DNA of 64,000 bases from VAZQ01 sp963744275 (GCA_963744275.1 CAVUSX010000024.1:1-64000), one strand, 5' to 3'. Positions 53,884-62,566 are shown, counted from the stretch's first letter. Notes: generated by a model from the sequence alone, not told the origin. A program made the numbers and translations.

Positions 53884-54121
53884 GGCGTGTCGCGGACGGC
53901 CCGGCCCCGACGGCAAGCTTTCCGCTGGCGATTGCGCTTGTGGTATGCGGCAACGGCGCGGGGTTTCGACGGTTGTGGCATTCAGGAACGGATCGACAAC
54001 CTCCGGGTTGTGCCGCTTTGCCGCAGCCGCAATGGCGCCCCAGGGTGCGGTCGATTTTGTCTTGAACACGGGCGACCCATCCGGTAGCACCATCCGAGGG
54101 GCTACTCTCACGGAGCCGATC

Positions 54122-54352
54122 ATGCTCAGAATCGCTTTTGCTTCGCTGCTCGCAGCCGTTTTGATCGCGACCACGTTTGCGAGTCCCTCCGATGCCACCG
54201 AGCGTCACAAGCGCGTGGAGAAGAGACAAGTCGAGGTCGTGCGCGATCGCGCGGAGCCGGCGCGATATGGAATGCCGGCCAACTACTATCCGGCTCCGCC
54301 GTTTCCATTCTTTCTGTTGCCGGGTCCGTGGTGGCTGCCGGCGCATTCTTGA
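54122..54352 (+). CDS. Short exported proline/tyrosine-rich protein
   Basis: 76 residues: signal peptide MLRIAFASLLAAVLIATTFA, a basic region ERHKRVEKRQVEVVRDRAEP, then YGMPANYYPAPPFPFFLLPG. The aromatic-proline tail recurs in small exported rhizobial proteins. Function unknown. Confidence 0.6.
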   Translation: MLRIAFASLLAAVLIATTFASPSDATERHKRVEKRQVEVVRDRAEPARYGMPANYYPAPPFPFFLLPGPWWLPAHS

Positions 54353-54433
54353 CCGCGGGCCCTCGGGCCGCCGAGCACGCGCTTGAAATCGGCCGCGCAC
54401 GCTCGGCCGATTTCCCGAAAAGGGGAGGAGTAG

Positions 54434-54598
54434 ATGGATTTCAATTCATTGGTCGGGTATCTGACCAGCCTTGCAATGCTCTATGCATGGACGTTGCTCG
54501 CGGCAGGAATTTTTGCATTGGGTGAAAAATTTTGTCGCAATTTCTTCGGACGGACGCAGCCGGCTGCAAGCCCCGCCAAGGATCCGGCCAACAGCTGA
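54434..54598 (+). CDS. Small single-span membrane protein (54 aa)
   Basis: ATG at 54434 with a strong AGGGGAGGAG site. MDFNSLVGYLTSLAMLYAWT, LLAAGIFALGEKFCRNFFGR then a Pro/Ala tail. One clear transmembrane helix followed by a basic stop-transfer. Not recognised; the strong ribosome site and hydrophobic profile support a real gene. Confidence 0.5.
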   Translation: MDFNSLVGYLTSLAMLYAWTLLAAGIFALGEKFCRNFFGRTQPAASPAKDPANS

Positions 54599-54817
54599 CA
54601 AGAGCCGAGCGCCCATCGGCGCCTTGCGCCGGCATTGCTGGTGCAGTTTTTTCTTTCCAAAAGATTTTCGCGCTTTGCGGCCAAGTTTACGTGAAGCTAC
54701 CTAAGCCGAGCGCCCGTCTGTGACGAAAAAGCCACAAGTGATGATCACGCAGCTCCTGCTTTGTGAAAAAGAAGTGACGAATCAGTTCGCGCTGCCTAAG
54801 CCATAGGCTGTGAACCA

Positions 54818-54857
54818 GGAGCCGCTCGCGTAGCGGTACAGTAATGAGCGGCTCCTC
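54818..54857. promoter_or_regulatory. Perfect 11-bp hairpin in the leader of the next gene
   Basis: aggagccgctc (54818) and gagcggctcct (54847) pair exactly around an 18-base loop. It ends 16 bases before the ATG at 54874, so in mRNA it could affect initiation of translation. The rest of 54599-54873 shows no gene. Confidence 0.55.
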
Positions 54858-54873
54858 TCAACGGAGGACCGTC

Positions 54874-55239
54874 ATGAAGGTACGCATTGCGTTACTCATG
54901 TTCGCGCTCTGTGCGCCCGCGCAAGCGCGGGACAACGGTCAGTGGGGCAATTCGCCCCTGCAGGTCCGTGAGTGGTTTCAGAGCCTGATGCAGCCCGACA
55001 ATCCGGCGGTGTCATGCTGCGGCGAAGCCGACGCATTCGAGGCGGATACCTTCGAGGTCGCCGGCGATCACTATGTGGCCATCATCACCGACGGCAAAGG
55101 GGTGCTGCCCAACGGCACGCGCATAGCCGTGCCCAATTCCAAGATGAAATGGGACCGGGGCAATCCCACGGGTCATGGAATCATCTTTATCGGGGCCGCC
55201 GGCGCGCTGTACTGCTACGTCGCACCGGGCGGCGCGTAG
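54874..55239 (+). CDS. Exported hypothetical protein
   Basis: 121 residues from MKVRIALLMFALCAPAQARD, a signal peptide. Mature part: GNSPLQVREWFQSLMQPDN, SCCGEADAFEADTFEVAGDH, VPNSKMKWDRGNPTGHGIIF and ALYCYVAPGGA. SCCGEADAF..D...V.GD.Y and KM.WD.GNP.GHG.IF are strongly conserved in unnamed rhizobial proteins. Vicinal cysteines may bind metal or pair. ATG with GGAGGACC site. Confidence 0.8.
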   Translation: MKVRIALLMFALCAPAQARDNGQWGNSPLQVREWFQSLMQPDNPAVSCCGEADAFEADTFEVAGDHYVAIITDGKGVLPNGTRIAVPNSKMKWDRGNPTGHGIIFIGAAGALYCYVAPGGA

Positions 55240-55322
55240 ACGCATCCTGCGCGCGCCGACCCCCGGCGGATGTTGTTTCGCCGGAGGCCCCGCGCGGTGG
55301 GCTCAGACTCCTCCAGGCCGGC

Positions 55323-55748
55323 TTAATCGCAGACCCATACGCGGTGCCAACGCCAGCCGTACCGGGTCAGCACCCGGCGGGCCTGATAGCACCCGTCATC
55401 GTAGCCGTAGTCGTAATAGCCGTAGTCGTAACCCGGATAGAAGCCGAAGGCGAAACCGCGGCCGTCACGGTCGCGGTCGTGGCCGTGATCATGGTCCATC
55501 CCACCCATGCGGGCGCCCGTGTTTCCGCCGGTGAACGCGCCACGGGATGCGCTGAAACCGCCGCCCGGGCCACCACCGCCGCCGCGAGACATCATCCCGC
55601 CGCCACCCCCGCCGCCACCCGCACCGCGAGACATGGCGCCGCCACCTCCGCCGCCACCCCCGGGACCCTTGCCGGCGCTTACCGCCGAGGTAACGGTGGC
55701 GAGGCCGAGGAACAGGGCCGCACCGGTCGATAACAGAACGCGTTTCAT
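55323..55748 (-). CDS. Glycine-rich exported protein
   Basis: 141 residues. Signal peptide LLSTGAALFLGLATVTSAVS, then a low-complexity Gly run (GGGGGGGGAMSRGAGGGGGG), a His-Asp stretch MGGMDHDHGHDRDRDGRGFA, and a Tyr/Gly tail YDYGYYDYGYDDGCYQARRV ending WRWHRVWVCD. The C-terminal CYQ.RRV.T.YGW.W.RV.VC is a recurring module in rhizobial exported proteins. The His/Asp patch may bind metal. GGAGAGAC site at the ATG. Confidence 0.8.
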   Translation of the reverse strand: MKRVLLSTGAALFLGLATVTSAVSAGKGPGGGGGGGGAMSRGAGGGGGGGGMMSRGGGGGPGGGFSASRGAFTGGNTGARMGGMDHDHGHDRDRDGRGFAFGFYPGYDYGYYDYGYDDGCYQARRVLTRYGWRWHRVWVCD

Positions 55749-56072
55749 GGCCGTCTCTCCATTGAATGTGACACTTGACCCGTCGCAACGGAAAACGCCG
55801 AAAGCGCCAAATCGTTCACGCACCAAGACGCGCGAGGAGGGGGGAATCGCGGGGAGCGGCCGGTTGAGCTCGCGGCTGGTCCCGCCCGGCTGCGGTTCCG
55901 GAAAATGCTCGCCTGCCGACATTGCGTTGCCGGCGCGACAGGCATAGTGATCGCAACCGAAACGTGTCAAAGCGCGCTGGCGCGCCTGCGGCCGGTTCAG
56001 ACCCGCGACTGCCGCGGCCCGACAATGCGATCCCGCACTTGTGGCCGCACGCACCGGCTCGGAGGAGCAGAC

Positions 56073-56414
56073 ATGTTCATCGCATTTGTGCCGATTGCGC
56101 TCGCAGCGCACCTGCTGCTGGTCGCGGTGCCGGGCGGGCTTCCGAGCATCGACATCCAGAAGGGCTGTCGTGAATCCGCCGATGCGGTCTCCGGGAGCAC
56201 CACCGGGAGCGTTTTTGATTCGTGCGTGGAGGACGAGAAGGATGCCGCTGCCCAGCTCACCAAGGACTGGGCGCGCTTTCCGGCCGCCGACAAGGCGCAT
56301 TGCGTGAACGCGGCGATCTATCTGCCGAGCTACGTGGAGTGGCTCACATGCATCGAGGGGGAGAGCACTTTGCGACGAATTCGAAAAGACTCAGGTGTCG
56401 CGCCCCGGGGGTGA
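56073..56414 (+). CDS. Short exported hypothetical protein
   Basis: 113 residues: hydrophobic start MFIAFVPIALAAHLLLVAVP, then IDIQKGCRESADAV, VFDSCVEDEKDAAAQLTKDW, FPAADKAHCVNAAIYLPSYV, EWLTCIEGE. Four cysteines in the spacing of a small helical disulfide fold; CR.SADA, C...E..A...L...W..F....K..C and YVE.LTC are common in rhizobial short proteins. GGAGGAG site at the ATG. Confidence 0.8.
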   Translation: MFIAFVPIALAAHLLLVAVPGGLPSIDIQKGCRESADAVSGSTTGSVFDSCVEDEKDAAAQLTKDWARFPAADKAHCVNAAIYLPSYVEWLTCIEGESTLRRIRKDSGVAPRG

Positions 56415-56603
56415 GGCCGCCTTGGCGGCGGCGCCGAACTCAGCGGTTGCTGGCCTCGTGCCTGTTCTTGTGCGGGGGATGCGGCTTGGCGATGGGCGAC
56501 GCCACGCTAGCGGCCGCACCGTCGTGGTCGACGACACCGCCATGGTGGTCGACACCGCCGCGCCGTGAGGCGGCCGGGCGTTCCGCCGCGCGGAGGGCGG
56601 CCG

Positions 56604-56822
56604 CTACGAGGCGTCCTCCAGGACGCGCAGCTTGCGCACGGTCAGCTCGTCGACCTCCAGCGCATTGAAGCGCGCTTTCTTGACGGTGACGCGCCCGACC
56701 GCGAGCCGCCCGATCGCCAGCGCCCCGATGGCGACCGCCCCGAACGCCGCGGCGCCGAGCGCGAGCGCCAGCATGCTGGTGGCCGAAACGGATCTGGACC
56801 GGCGGGTTATTTCATGCGGCAT
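56604..56822 (-). CDS. Small membrane-associated repeat protein
   Basis: 72 residues: MPHEITRRSRSVSATSMLAL, then AFGAVAIGALAIGRLAVGRV and KARFNALEVDELTVRKLRVL. The AIGALAIGRLAIGR five-residue repeat followed by L.V.EL.V..L.V is a known small-protein pattern, a short left-handed beta-helix next to one transmembrane segment. Function unknown. Confidence 0.8.
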   Translation of the reverse strand: MPHEITRRSRSVSATSMLALALGAAAFGAVAIGALAIGRLAVGRVTVKKARFNALEVDELTVRKLRVLEDAS

Positions 56823-56885
56823 CGTCGACCTCCATCAAGCAAGCGCGAACTCACAGCTGCAGCACATACGTTCGGGCGGGCCAAT

Positions 56886-57896
56886 TCAAGGCCGGTCGAG
56901 CCGTCTGGTTTCGCCGTGGGCGAGCGTCCAATTGGCGCTGTCGGGAAGCCCGGCCGCGCGCCACCCGCTCGCGAACCGTGCCGGCGGCTCTTCCGGCGGC
57001 TCGTCGGTCAACCGGAAGGTCCCCCAGTGCAACGCGAGGCACGGCGGAGCGATCGCACCGGCCGCGGCGAGCGCCCGATAGGCCGCGATCGCGTCCTCCG
57101 GATCAAGGTGCACGGTGCGCATGAACCAGCGCGGCTCGTAGGCCCCGATCGGCAGCATCACGAGATCAAACGGACCCAGGCGGGCCCCGATCGTTGCGAA
57201 GTCGGGATGAAGCCCCGTATCGCCGGCAAAATAGACGCGCGCGCCGTCCGCCGCCAACACCCAGCCGCACCACAGCGTATCCCCACGATCACCGATTGCG
57301 CGCGAGCTGAAGTGCTGCGCCGGCGCGCAGGTCGCGGAGAAATCCGCAGTGTCGAGCGACTGCCACCAGTCGCGCTCGAAGGCCTGCCGCACACCGAACG
57401 TTCGCAGCAGGTTTCCGAGCCCCAACGGACAGAGCCATGCCGCCTCCGGGAAACGCGAGGCGATGCGCCGCACGGTCGCGGCATCGAGGTGGTCGTAGTG
57501 ATTGTGCGAGAGCAGCACGACGTCGATCGGCGGCAAAGCGTCGAAAGCGACGGCCGGGCGCATCAGGCGCCGCGGGCCGATCCAGCGCAACGGCGAGGCG
57601 CGCTCGCTCCAGATCGGATCGGTGAGCACATTGAGGCGGCCGAGCTGCAGCAGGACGGTCGAGTGGCCGACCCAGGTGACCGCGCGATGGCCGGCCCCGG
57701 CGCGCGGCGTGACGATCGCCGGTGCGCGTTGGGGAAGCGAATTGCGCGGCGGATCGGGGGCGCGCGAACGGCTGCGCCGCTCGAGGAAGCGCCACCGCAG
57801 GAAATCGGCGAAGCCGTGGAGCTGCGCCTGCGGCCACGGATTCTGAAATCCGCCGCCGGGGCGATGATGCGAAGGCGAGGCCGGAAGTGAGGGCAC
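56886..57896 (-). CDS. Metallo-beta-lactamase-fold hydrolase (UlaG / NAPE-PLD-like)
   Basis: 336 residues, intact, no signal peptide. AVTWVGHSTVLLQLGRLNVL, LTDPIWSERASPLRWIGPRR, VVLLSHNHYDHLD (HxHxDH with Asn replacing the middle residue), VYFAGDTGLHPDF and CLALHWGTFRLTDEP supply the metal ligands. The TDPIW.ERASP..W.GP.R motif is specific to the N-acyl-phosphatidylethanolamine phospholipase D-like group. Predicted zinc-dependent phosphodiesterase on lipid-like substrates. Confidence 0.88.
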   Translation of the reverse strand: MPSLPASPSHHRPGGGFQNPWPQAQLHGFADFLRWRFLERRSRSRAPDPPRNSLPQRAPAIVTPRAGAGHRAVTWVGHSTVLLQLGRLNVLTDPIWSERASPLRWIGPRRLMRPAVAFDALPPIDVVLLSHNHYDHLDAATVRRIASRFPEAAWLCPLGLGNLLRTFGVRQAFERDWWQSLDTADFSATCAPAQHFSSRAIGDRGDTLWCGWVLAADGARVYFAGDTGLHPDFATIGARLGPFDLVMLPIGAYEPRWFMRTVHLDPEDAIAAYRALAAAGAIAPPCLALHWGTFRLTDEPPEEPPARFASGWRAAGLPDSANWTLAHGETRRLDRP

Positions 57897-58426
57897 GAAG
57901 CAATTTACCGCGCCCCGGCAGGCGATGAAAGTCGGGCCGCGCGTCCGGCCCGGGCTCCTTGATGTGCTGAAGGCGGCTGCAAGGCGGCGGAGGCGCGGAT
58001 GCTTGCTCCGCCATCGTACAGCCGGCTCACGCCCGCTTTCGCGCCGATGGGGCTTATTTGCCGCCCTGTTGCAAGTCTCTGGCGCGGCTCATCGGCGGTT
58101 TGACGGGGACGAAACGCGTGTCGCTATTGCCGGGGCCCGGTGCGATCGGTGCCCGAAGAATAGCTTCCAAACGCAAGATGAAAATCTCGGACAGCATGGC
58201 TGTGCTCCCAGCTTCGGCGATGTGGGCGCATCTTGCAGAGGCGTCGGCTCGGGGTAAATCAGCCTGATGTACCGAGCCCAAAGTACCGACCGGGCGGCGG
58301 GCGGTGCCCCGCCGGTCGCGCCGGGCGGCCCTCCCATCGGCGCCATGTCGCAGGCAATAAACGCATCGTTAAGGTTAAGGAATTATGTTTCCGCGGGTCT
58401 AGGATGTCTCGGAGCAAAGTCCCGTC
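57897..58426. other. Gene-free region before the outer-membrane barrel gene
   Basis: No supported gene on either strand. Near the right end, cgttaaggttaagg at 58367-58380 holds two TTAACC-type half-sites on the minus strand, 47 bp before the next ATG; a promoter should lie nearby. No palindromic repeat of the families above is present. Confidence 0.5.
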
Positions 58427-59317
58427 ATGCGTCGCCTGCTTATCGCTCTCGGCTTGATTGGCCTCGCAACTCCGTCTCTTGCCGCCGATTACGATCTTCC
58501 GACACTGCGCGGATCTCAGATGCTCGAGCCGGCCTATCCCACCTATTTCAATTGGGAGGGCCCCTATGCGGGTGGGCAGGTCGGATACGCGAGCTCCGGG
58601 GCCGATTTCGGCAACGCAGTGGCCCCGTTGATCAATTATGCGCTGCGTGATCTGCGCGTAAATCAGGATATTCAGGTCTCGCAGCTGACTGTCCTTCCCA
58701 AGGTCGATACCAACGGCACCGGGTTTGGCGGATTCGTCGGCTATAATTGGCAATTCGATCAGGCCGTCGTCGGCCTGGAGGTGAACTACAACCGCATGAA
58801 CGTCGAGGCGACGGGCTCGGATTCGATCGAGCGGGTTTTTGGCGATCCCAACGTATCGCCGAACTACGCTTACGCCGTATCCGTCAGCGGCCAGTCGTCG
58901 ATCCGGGTCACCGATCTGGCGACGCTGCGCGCTCGCTCCGGGTATGTGATGGGCAACTTCCTGCCCTACGGCTTCCTCGGTGTGGCGGTCGGACGGGCGG
59001 ACATAACCAATTCGGCGAACGTCGCGTTCTGCGGCTACGACCCGACCATGCCGGGCGGGCCGCCGTCGCAAGACCCGGTCGGATCCCAGTGCTACAACCC
59101 TTTGACCGGGGTTCCCACGCCCGTGCCTCAGCCTCCCGCGACGCAGTCCAAGACGGGAGAATTCATTCTCGGGTTCTCCGCCGGGCTCGGCGCCGATGTG
59201 ATGTTGCTGCAGAACGTGTTCTTGCGCGGAGAATACGAATATACGCAGATCACGAGCGTGCAGAACCTGCACTTCTATCTCAACAACTTCCGCGTCGGGC
59301 TCGGCGTGAAATTCTGA
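58427..59317 (+). CDS. Outer-membrane beta-barrel protein (Omp25/31-like)
   Basis: 296 residues, intact. Signal peptide LLIALGLIGLATPSLAADYD, then YFNWEGPYAGGQVGYASSG (the NWxGxYxGxxxGY start typical of rhizobial Omp25/31), GFGGFVGYNWQFDQAVVGLE, DLATLRARSGYVMGNFLPYG, GEFILGFSAGLGADVMLLQN and the last strand FYLNNFRVGLGVKF with the terminal Phe needed for BAM assembly. A long loop 4-5 insert with two cysteines (VAFCGYDP...SQCYNP) may be disulfide-bonded. Confidence 0.92.
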   Translation: MRRLLIALGLIGLATPSLAADYDLPTLRGSQMLEPAYPTYFNWEGPYAGGQVGYASSGADFGNAVAPLINYALRDLRVNQDIQVSQLTVLPKVDTNGTGFGGFVGYNWQFDQAVVGLEVNYNRMNVEATGSDSIERVFGDPNVSPNYAYAVSVSGQSSIRVTDLATLRARSGYVMGNFLPYGFLGVAVGRADITNSANVAFCGYDPTMPGGPPSQDPVGSQCYNPLTGVPTPVPQPPATQSKTGEFILGFSAGLGADVMLLQNVFLRGEYEYTQITSVQNLHFYLNNFRVGLGVKF

Positions 59318-59602
59318 AATCGCAGCGCTTCGATCCCGCTGCCGTTCGTTTCGACGGCCGGCGCCGCCGCACCGATGCGGCCGGCGATTTCGGGAGCGAG
59401 CGGATAATCGAGGCGGCCGATCGGGGGGAGGGCGGCGGTCTTAGTCATCGTCAGCACCGAGCGGGCGCATCCATCAATAGTGTCCTCCCCAACATATGTC
59501 GTCCCACGCGCCAAAATTGGAGGTAGCTTCGCGTCCCATCGTCCGGTCTCGGGTCTTGGGTCGGAGGCCGCCGCAAAATTACGCCTAAGTGATTGATGTT
59601 AT

Positions 59603-59678
59603 TGGTGAGCCCGGCGGGATTCGAACCCACGACCCCATGATTAAAAGTCACGTGCTCTACCGACTGAGCTACGGGCTC
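59603..59678 (-). tRNA. tRNA-Lys (UUU)
   Basis: The minus strand folds as a full cloverleaf: acceptor GAGCCCG / CGGGCTC, D-loop AGCTCAGTCGGTAGAGC, anticodon loop CTTTTAA with anticodon TTT, T-arm GGGTTCGAATCCC, and an encoded CCA end. 76 bases with CCA. Confidence 0.97.
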
Positions 59679-59829
59679 ACTTGTCCACATCGACAGCTTA
59701 GGCAATCCATCCGATCAAAAAACGGTTCCTTCGAAGAATTTCAGCCCTCGGCAAGGGGGCTCCAATAGCATGATGGGGGATGATGGCAAGGGCGGATTGA
59801 ACGGGAGGGGCTGGGGCTTGCCCGCCCGC

Positions 59830-60327
59830 CTAGTTGCGCCGCGTGCTGGAGCCGCAAATCCCGATGGCGGAGACGAAATCCCAGCAGGCGGCGGTGGGCT
59901 GCGCCCCGGCGAGGCCCGGCATCGCGCTCAAGAGCGGCTGCACCGTATGCAGGGGCGGCAGATTGACGGTAAATCCGCGCGCGCCGAGCTCGCGGTAGCG
60001 CTCGGAGTCCTCGAGCGTGGGCAGACGCAGCACTTGGATGCGGTAGAATTCCTCGCGCTCGGCCTCGCCGAGCCCGTCGAAACCGTGCACCAGCCGTCCG
60101 TCGGCGGAGAGGACGTAACGGTGCGGGATCACGTTGTCGAGCTCGCCGCCGTCGCCGAGGACACAGACCAGGAAGTAGTGCTCGCCGGGCTCGGCGCCGG
60201 CCAGGAGGCTGAGGCCGCCCACCCCCAATCCACGAAAGCGCACCCAGTCCTGCCACGACAGCTGGTTCCACGAGGTCCGGCATTCGTCCCAGTGCAGGAC
60301 GACGGTGTTGTCGGGAGTGCCCTTCAT
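59830..60327 (-). CDS. Hypothetical protein
   Basis: 165 residues: VVLHWDECRTSWNQLSWQDW, GLGVGGLSLLAGAEPGEHYF, HYFLVCVLGDGGELDNVIPH, YVLSADGRLVHGFDGLGEAE, and RIQVLRLPTLEDSERYRELG. No signal peptide or helix pair. Codon use and length support a real gene, and no frameshift is seen. Family not recognised. Confidence 0.65.
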   Translation of the reverse strand: MKGTPDNTVVLHWDECRTSWNQLSWQDWVRFRGLGVGGLSLLAGAEPGEHYFLVCVLGDGGELDNVIPHRYVLSADGRLVHGFDGLGEAEREEFYRIQVLRLPTLEDSERYRELGARGFTVNLPPLHTVQPLLSAMPGLAGAQPTAACWDFVSAIGICGSSTRRN

Positions 60328-60502
60328 GTCGTGTCCATCTTGTTCGTGGCCTGGCCCCGAGCGGTCGGGCTTCTAGTGAACTGTGGGCGTCAAATGCGGC
60401 TTTGTGAACCGCGCGGGGCCGATGGCAATTGTATTCGAGGCGATATCCTGCGAGCTTGCACGCTTCGGTATTGATTTGAACAATTCATAGGACGAGATCA
60501 CA

Positions 60503-60625
60503 ATGGAAAACTCAGCTGCTTCGAGGATTCTGGTCGGCCCATACGGGTTGCACGCCTGCGGCTTGGCGCTGCTCACTCTCTTCGTCGTCTTTCTCTGGGT
60601 CTTCAATTTCACGAGCTTTTTTTAA
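60503..60625 (+). CDS. Very small membrane protein (40 aa)
   Basis: MENSAASRILVGPYGLHACG then LALLTLFVVFLWVFNFTSFF. One hydrophobic helix from residue 16 to the end. The ribosome site is weak (aggacgag). Short single-span proteins of this kind occur in rhizobia; the call rests on the hydrophobic pattern only. Confidence 0.4.
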   Translation: MENSAASRILVGPYGLHACGLALLTLFVVFLWVFNFTSFF

Positions 60626-60659
60626 AGACGGGCGGTGCCGGCGGGTCGCCCGGCACGGT

Positions 60660-60923
60660 TCAGAAATCGGTGCTGATCAGCTCATAAGAGCCCTTGCGGC
60701 CGCGGGCGTAGACCTTGGCGGCGGCCGCGTAGATCAGGTCGCGGTTTGCATCGAAGGTGCCGAGCAGCCCATCCTCGTCGAACCGCGCGGCGGGCTGGAT
60801 TAGCTTCAGCGCATCCTCGGTCACGAAAAACGAGGCTTCCATGGCGCTGTCGTGCCCCCAGAACCGCACGGCGCGCCGTGTCGCATCGTACGAGCGGCTG
60901 CGGTTGGGGAAGCTCAGCGTCAT
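60660..60923 (-). CDS. DUF1488 family protein
   Basis: 87 residues, intact: MTLSFPNRSRSYDATRRAVR, FWGHDSAMEASFFVTEDALK, DEDGLLGTFDANRDLIYAAA, KVYARGRKGSYELIS. Matches DUF1488 closely (SFPN.SRSYD.....V.F.G.D...E..F.V......I). A cytosolic small protein of unknown function, frequent in Hyphomicrobiales. Its start codon is the last unit of an upstream repeat array. Confidence 0.92.
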   Translation of the reverse strand: MTLSFPNRSRSYDATRRAVRFWGHDSAMEASFFVTEDALKLIQPAARFDEDGLLGTFDANRDLIYAAAAKVYARGRKGSYELISTDF

Positions 60924-61110
60924 GAGAAGCTCGGGGTCATTGGAAACGCGGTGCTCATCAGAAACTCCGGGTCATGAGAATCTCGCCGTCATCATCTGGC
61001 GCCCGCGGTCGGTATGGCGAGATCAGCATGCCGATCTCGGCGTGACGTTGCTATCAGCGTGACCTCATCAGCGTGACGTCTCGAGCGTGGAGTGGTGTTA
61101 CGAGCGTCAG
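60906..61110. repeat. Degenerate tandem array ending in the DUF1488 start codon
   Basis: On the minus strand, imperfect 17-18 bp units each beginning ATGA: atgacggcgagattctc, atgacccggagtttctg, atgagcaccgcgtttcca, atgaccccgagcttctc, then the real start atgacgctgagcttcccc. Farther upstream (61040-61110) shorter units acgctgatgaggtc and acgctcgagacgtc continue the pattern. Confidence 0.75.
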
Positions 61111-61192
61111 GTCATCGCGGCGTGTCGCGCGCGCCGAAATGAGCGCGCCCGCGCTCGCAGATGCGCGCAAACGCAGCCGCCAAGGCTGAACC

Positions 61193-61339
61193 TCAGGGAT
61201 TCTTCTTTCCCGCGTAACCGGGCTTTCCGGGGACGCGCGCCGCAGCGAAGGGGGAGGCCGGTGCCTCGTCCTTCTTCTTGCTCTTGTCCGCCTTCGGCTT
61301 CTTTTTCTCGCGGTTGCTCCGCATTTGACCTTTCGCCAT
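61193..61339 (-). CDS. Small basic protein (48 aa)
   Basis: MAKGQMRSNREKKKPKADKS, KKKDEAPASPFAAARVPGKP, GYAGKKNP. Lys-rich, no hydrophobic segment. Proteins starting MAKGQxRSNRExxKPK are widespread in rhizobia and have no known role; nucleic-acid binding would suit the charge. GGGAGACC lies ahead of the ATG. Confidence 0.75.
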   Translation of the reverse strand: MAKGQMRSNREKKKPKADKSKKKDEAPASPFAAARVPGKPGYAGKKNP

Positions 61340-61431
61340 GTCGGTCTCCCATTGCCTCTAGTGCTTCGATGCGGGACTTTTCGTCGAGCCGCGGCCGCCG
61401 GCGACTTGGGCCCGCTGCAGGCTCGGCGGGC

Positions 61432-61689
61432 TCATCGGGCGGGCGGCGTCGGGCGCCGCGCCAGCGGATAATCGGTGTTCTCGTACAATCGGCGGATTCC
61501 GTCAGAATCGAATCTCTGCTCTTCCACCTCGAGATGGGCGCCGATCAGCAGATCCGGCGGCAGCTCCTCGATGGCGAACCGGATGGCTTCCGCCGCCTTG
61601 GCGAATTGCCGGTAGCCCATCGGGCGGTTGCCCTTGCGACTGCGCGTGGGAAACAGCTCGGCCGGGGCGGTGTAGTCGAAGGCGTTCAT
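61432..61689 (-). CDS. Small conserved hypothetical protein
   Basis: 85 residues: MNAFDYTAPAELFPTRSRKG, PMGYRQFAKAAEAIRFAIEE, LPPDLLIGAHLEVEEQRFDS, IRRLYENTDYPLARR. The F.Y..PAELF..R...... Y..F..AAEAIRFA.EELP...L.GA.LEV.E.R.D...IR.LY...DYPL order is highly conserved in rhizobial genomes; function unknown, cytosolic. Confidence 0.82.
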   Translation of the reverse strand: MNAFDYTAPAELFPTRSRKGNRPMGYRQFAKAAEAIRFAIEELPPDLLIGAHLEVEEQRFDSDGIRRLYENTDYPLARRPTPPAR

Positions 61690-62313
61690 GTCTTGATCCT
61701 CGGATACGGTCGCTGCAGAACACTGGCGCGGCGCCCCTCTCCGCCGCTGGATGACCTCGTCTAACCGCCATCCAATGCGGCGTCGCCCCCGTCCGTCCAG
61801 TGGACTCTTCGCCTGCCGATCATTCGACGAGCATACACGCAATACGCCTTCAAACCTACACAAATTTGCCTACCAAACAGGGCGCTAGGTCGTCGTTAGT
61901 CTCACATTCGCCTGTTCGGCCGCAGCGCGCCACGGCGGTGGTCGAAGCCGCTGGAGCGCTTGGATCCGCGCTCGGGCCGGTCCCGCAGGGCCTCGGGTGG
62001 CCGAAAGCCGCAGGCCCCTACCTGCGCTGCCCAGGGCCGTGCGCATTAACCCAATCGTCGAAAAGGGCCGCGCGGATTGCCGGCTGCCGGGCGACGCGAC
62101 GGCGCGCGCGAGAGGCCACAACCGTCCGGCGCGGCAAGCAAAGATCGAAAGAGATCGCCGATCGACGCAGCGCGTGTACCTTAAGGTCGAATCGTGCCAT
62201 GGATGTGCAACAGCCTCCAATCGTATCGAAGCGGCGTGTGCCGGCGCAACCGTAGTCGCCGACGCCGCGAGGCTCGGTTCCGGGACCCCATCACCGCACG
62301 CGAGGAGGCCACT
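61690..62313. other. Gene-free region
   Basis: No ORF here shows a recognisable protein or a convincing ribosome site. I see no large palindrome or tandem repeat. It holds the 5' regions of the genes on both sides. Confidence 0.5.
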
Positions 62314-62566
62314 TTGGCGAGCAATTCGAAGGAGACCCGGGAGCGGGCCGAAGCCAGCTTCAAGAAGCAGGAGCAGCGCGCCCGTGAAGGCGCGAAGGCC
62401 ATGGCCGACTATGAGGCGCAGGGTCGTGCGACGCGCGAGAAGACGGCCCGGTTGAAATCCCTGCGCATGGCCCAGCAAGCGGCCGCCGCCACGCGTACCG
62501 TCCGAGTCCGCGCCGGCCGCCGCGGCCATCGCGACCCCGGCCAGGAAGCCGAGAGCGGCAAGATAG
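62314..62566 (+). CDS. Small helical charged protein (TTG start, frameshifted)
   Basis: TTG start after a GAGGAGG site. Residues 1-20 ASNSKETRERAEASFKKQEQ, then RAREGAKAMADYEAQGRATR and EKTARLKSLRMAQQAAAA; after a one-base shift near 62490 it ends SESAPAAAAIATPARKPRAA R. This matches small rhizobial proteins with E.RE.A...FKK...A.EG..A..EYEA......KTARL..LR.A. Alpha-helical; function unknown. If there is no frameshift the frame stays open to 62826, antisense to the next gene, which I consider unlikely. Confidence 0.6.

Noticed and set aside
59451..59705. Minus-strand ORF reading VGSNPAGLTNNIN
   Set aside because: It is a translation of the tRNA-Lys gene and its flanks, a common false ORF.
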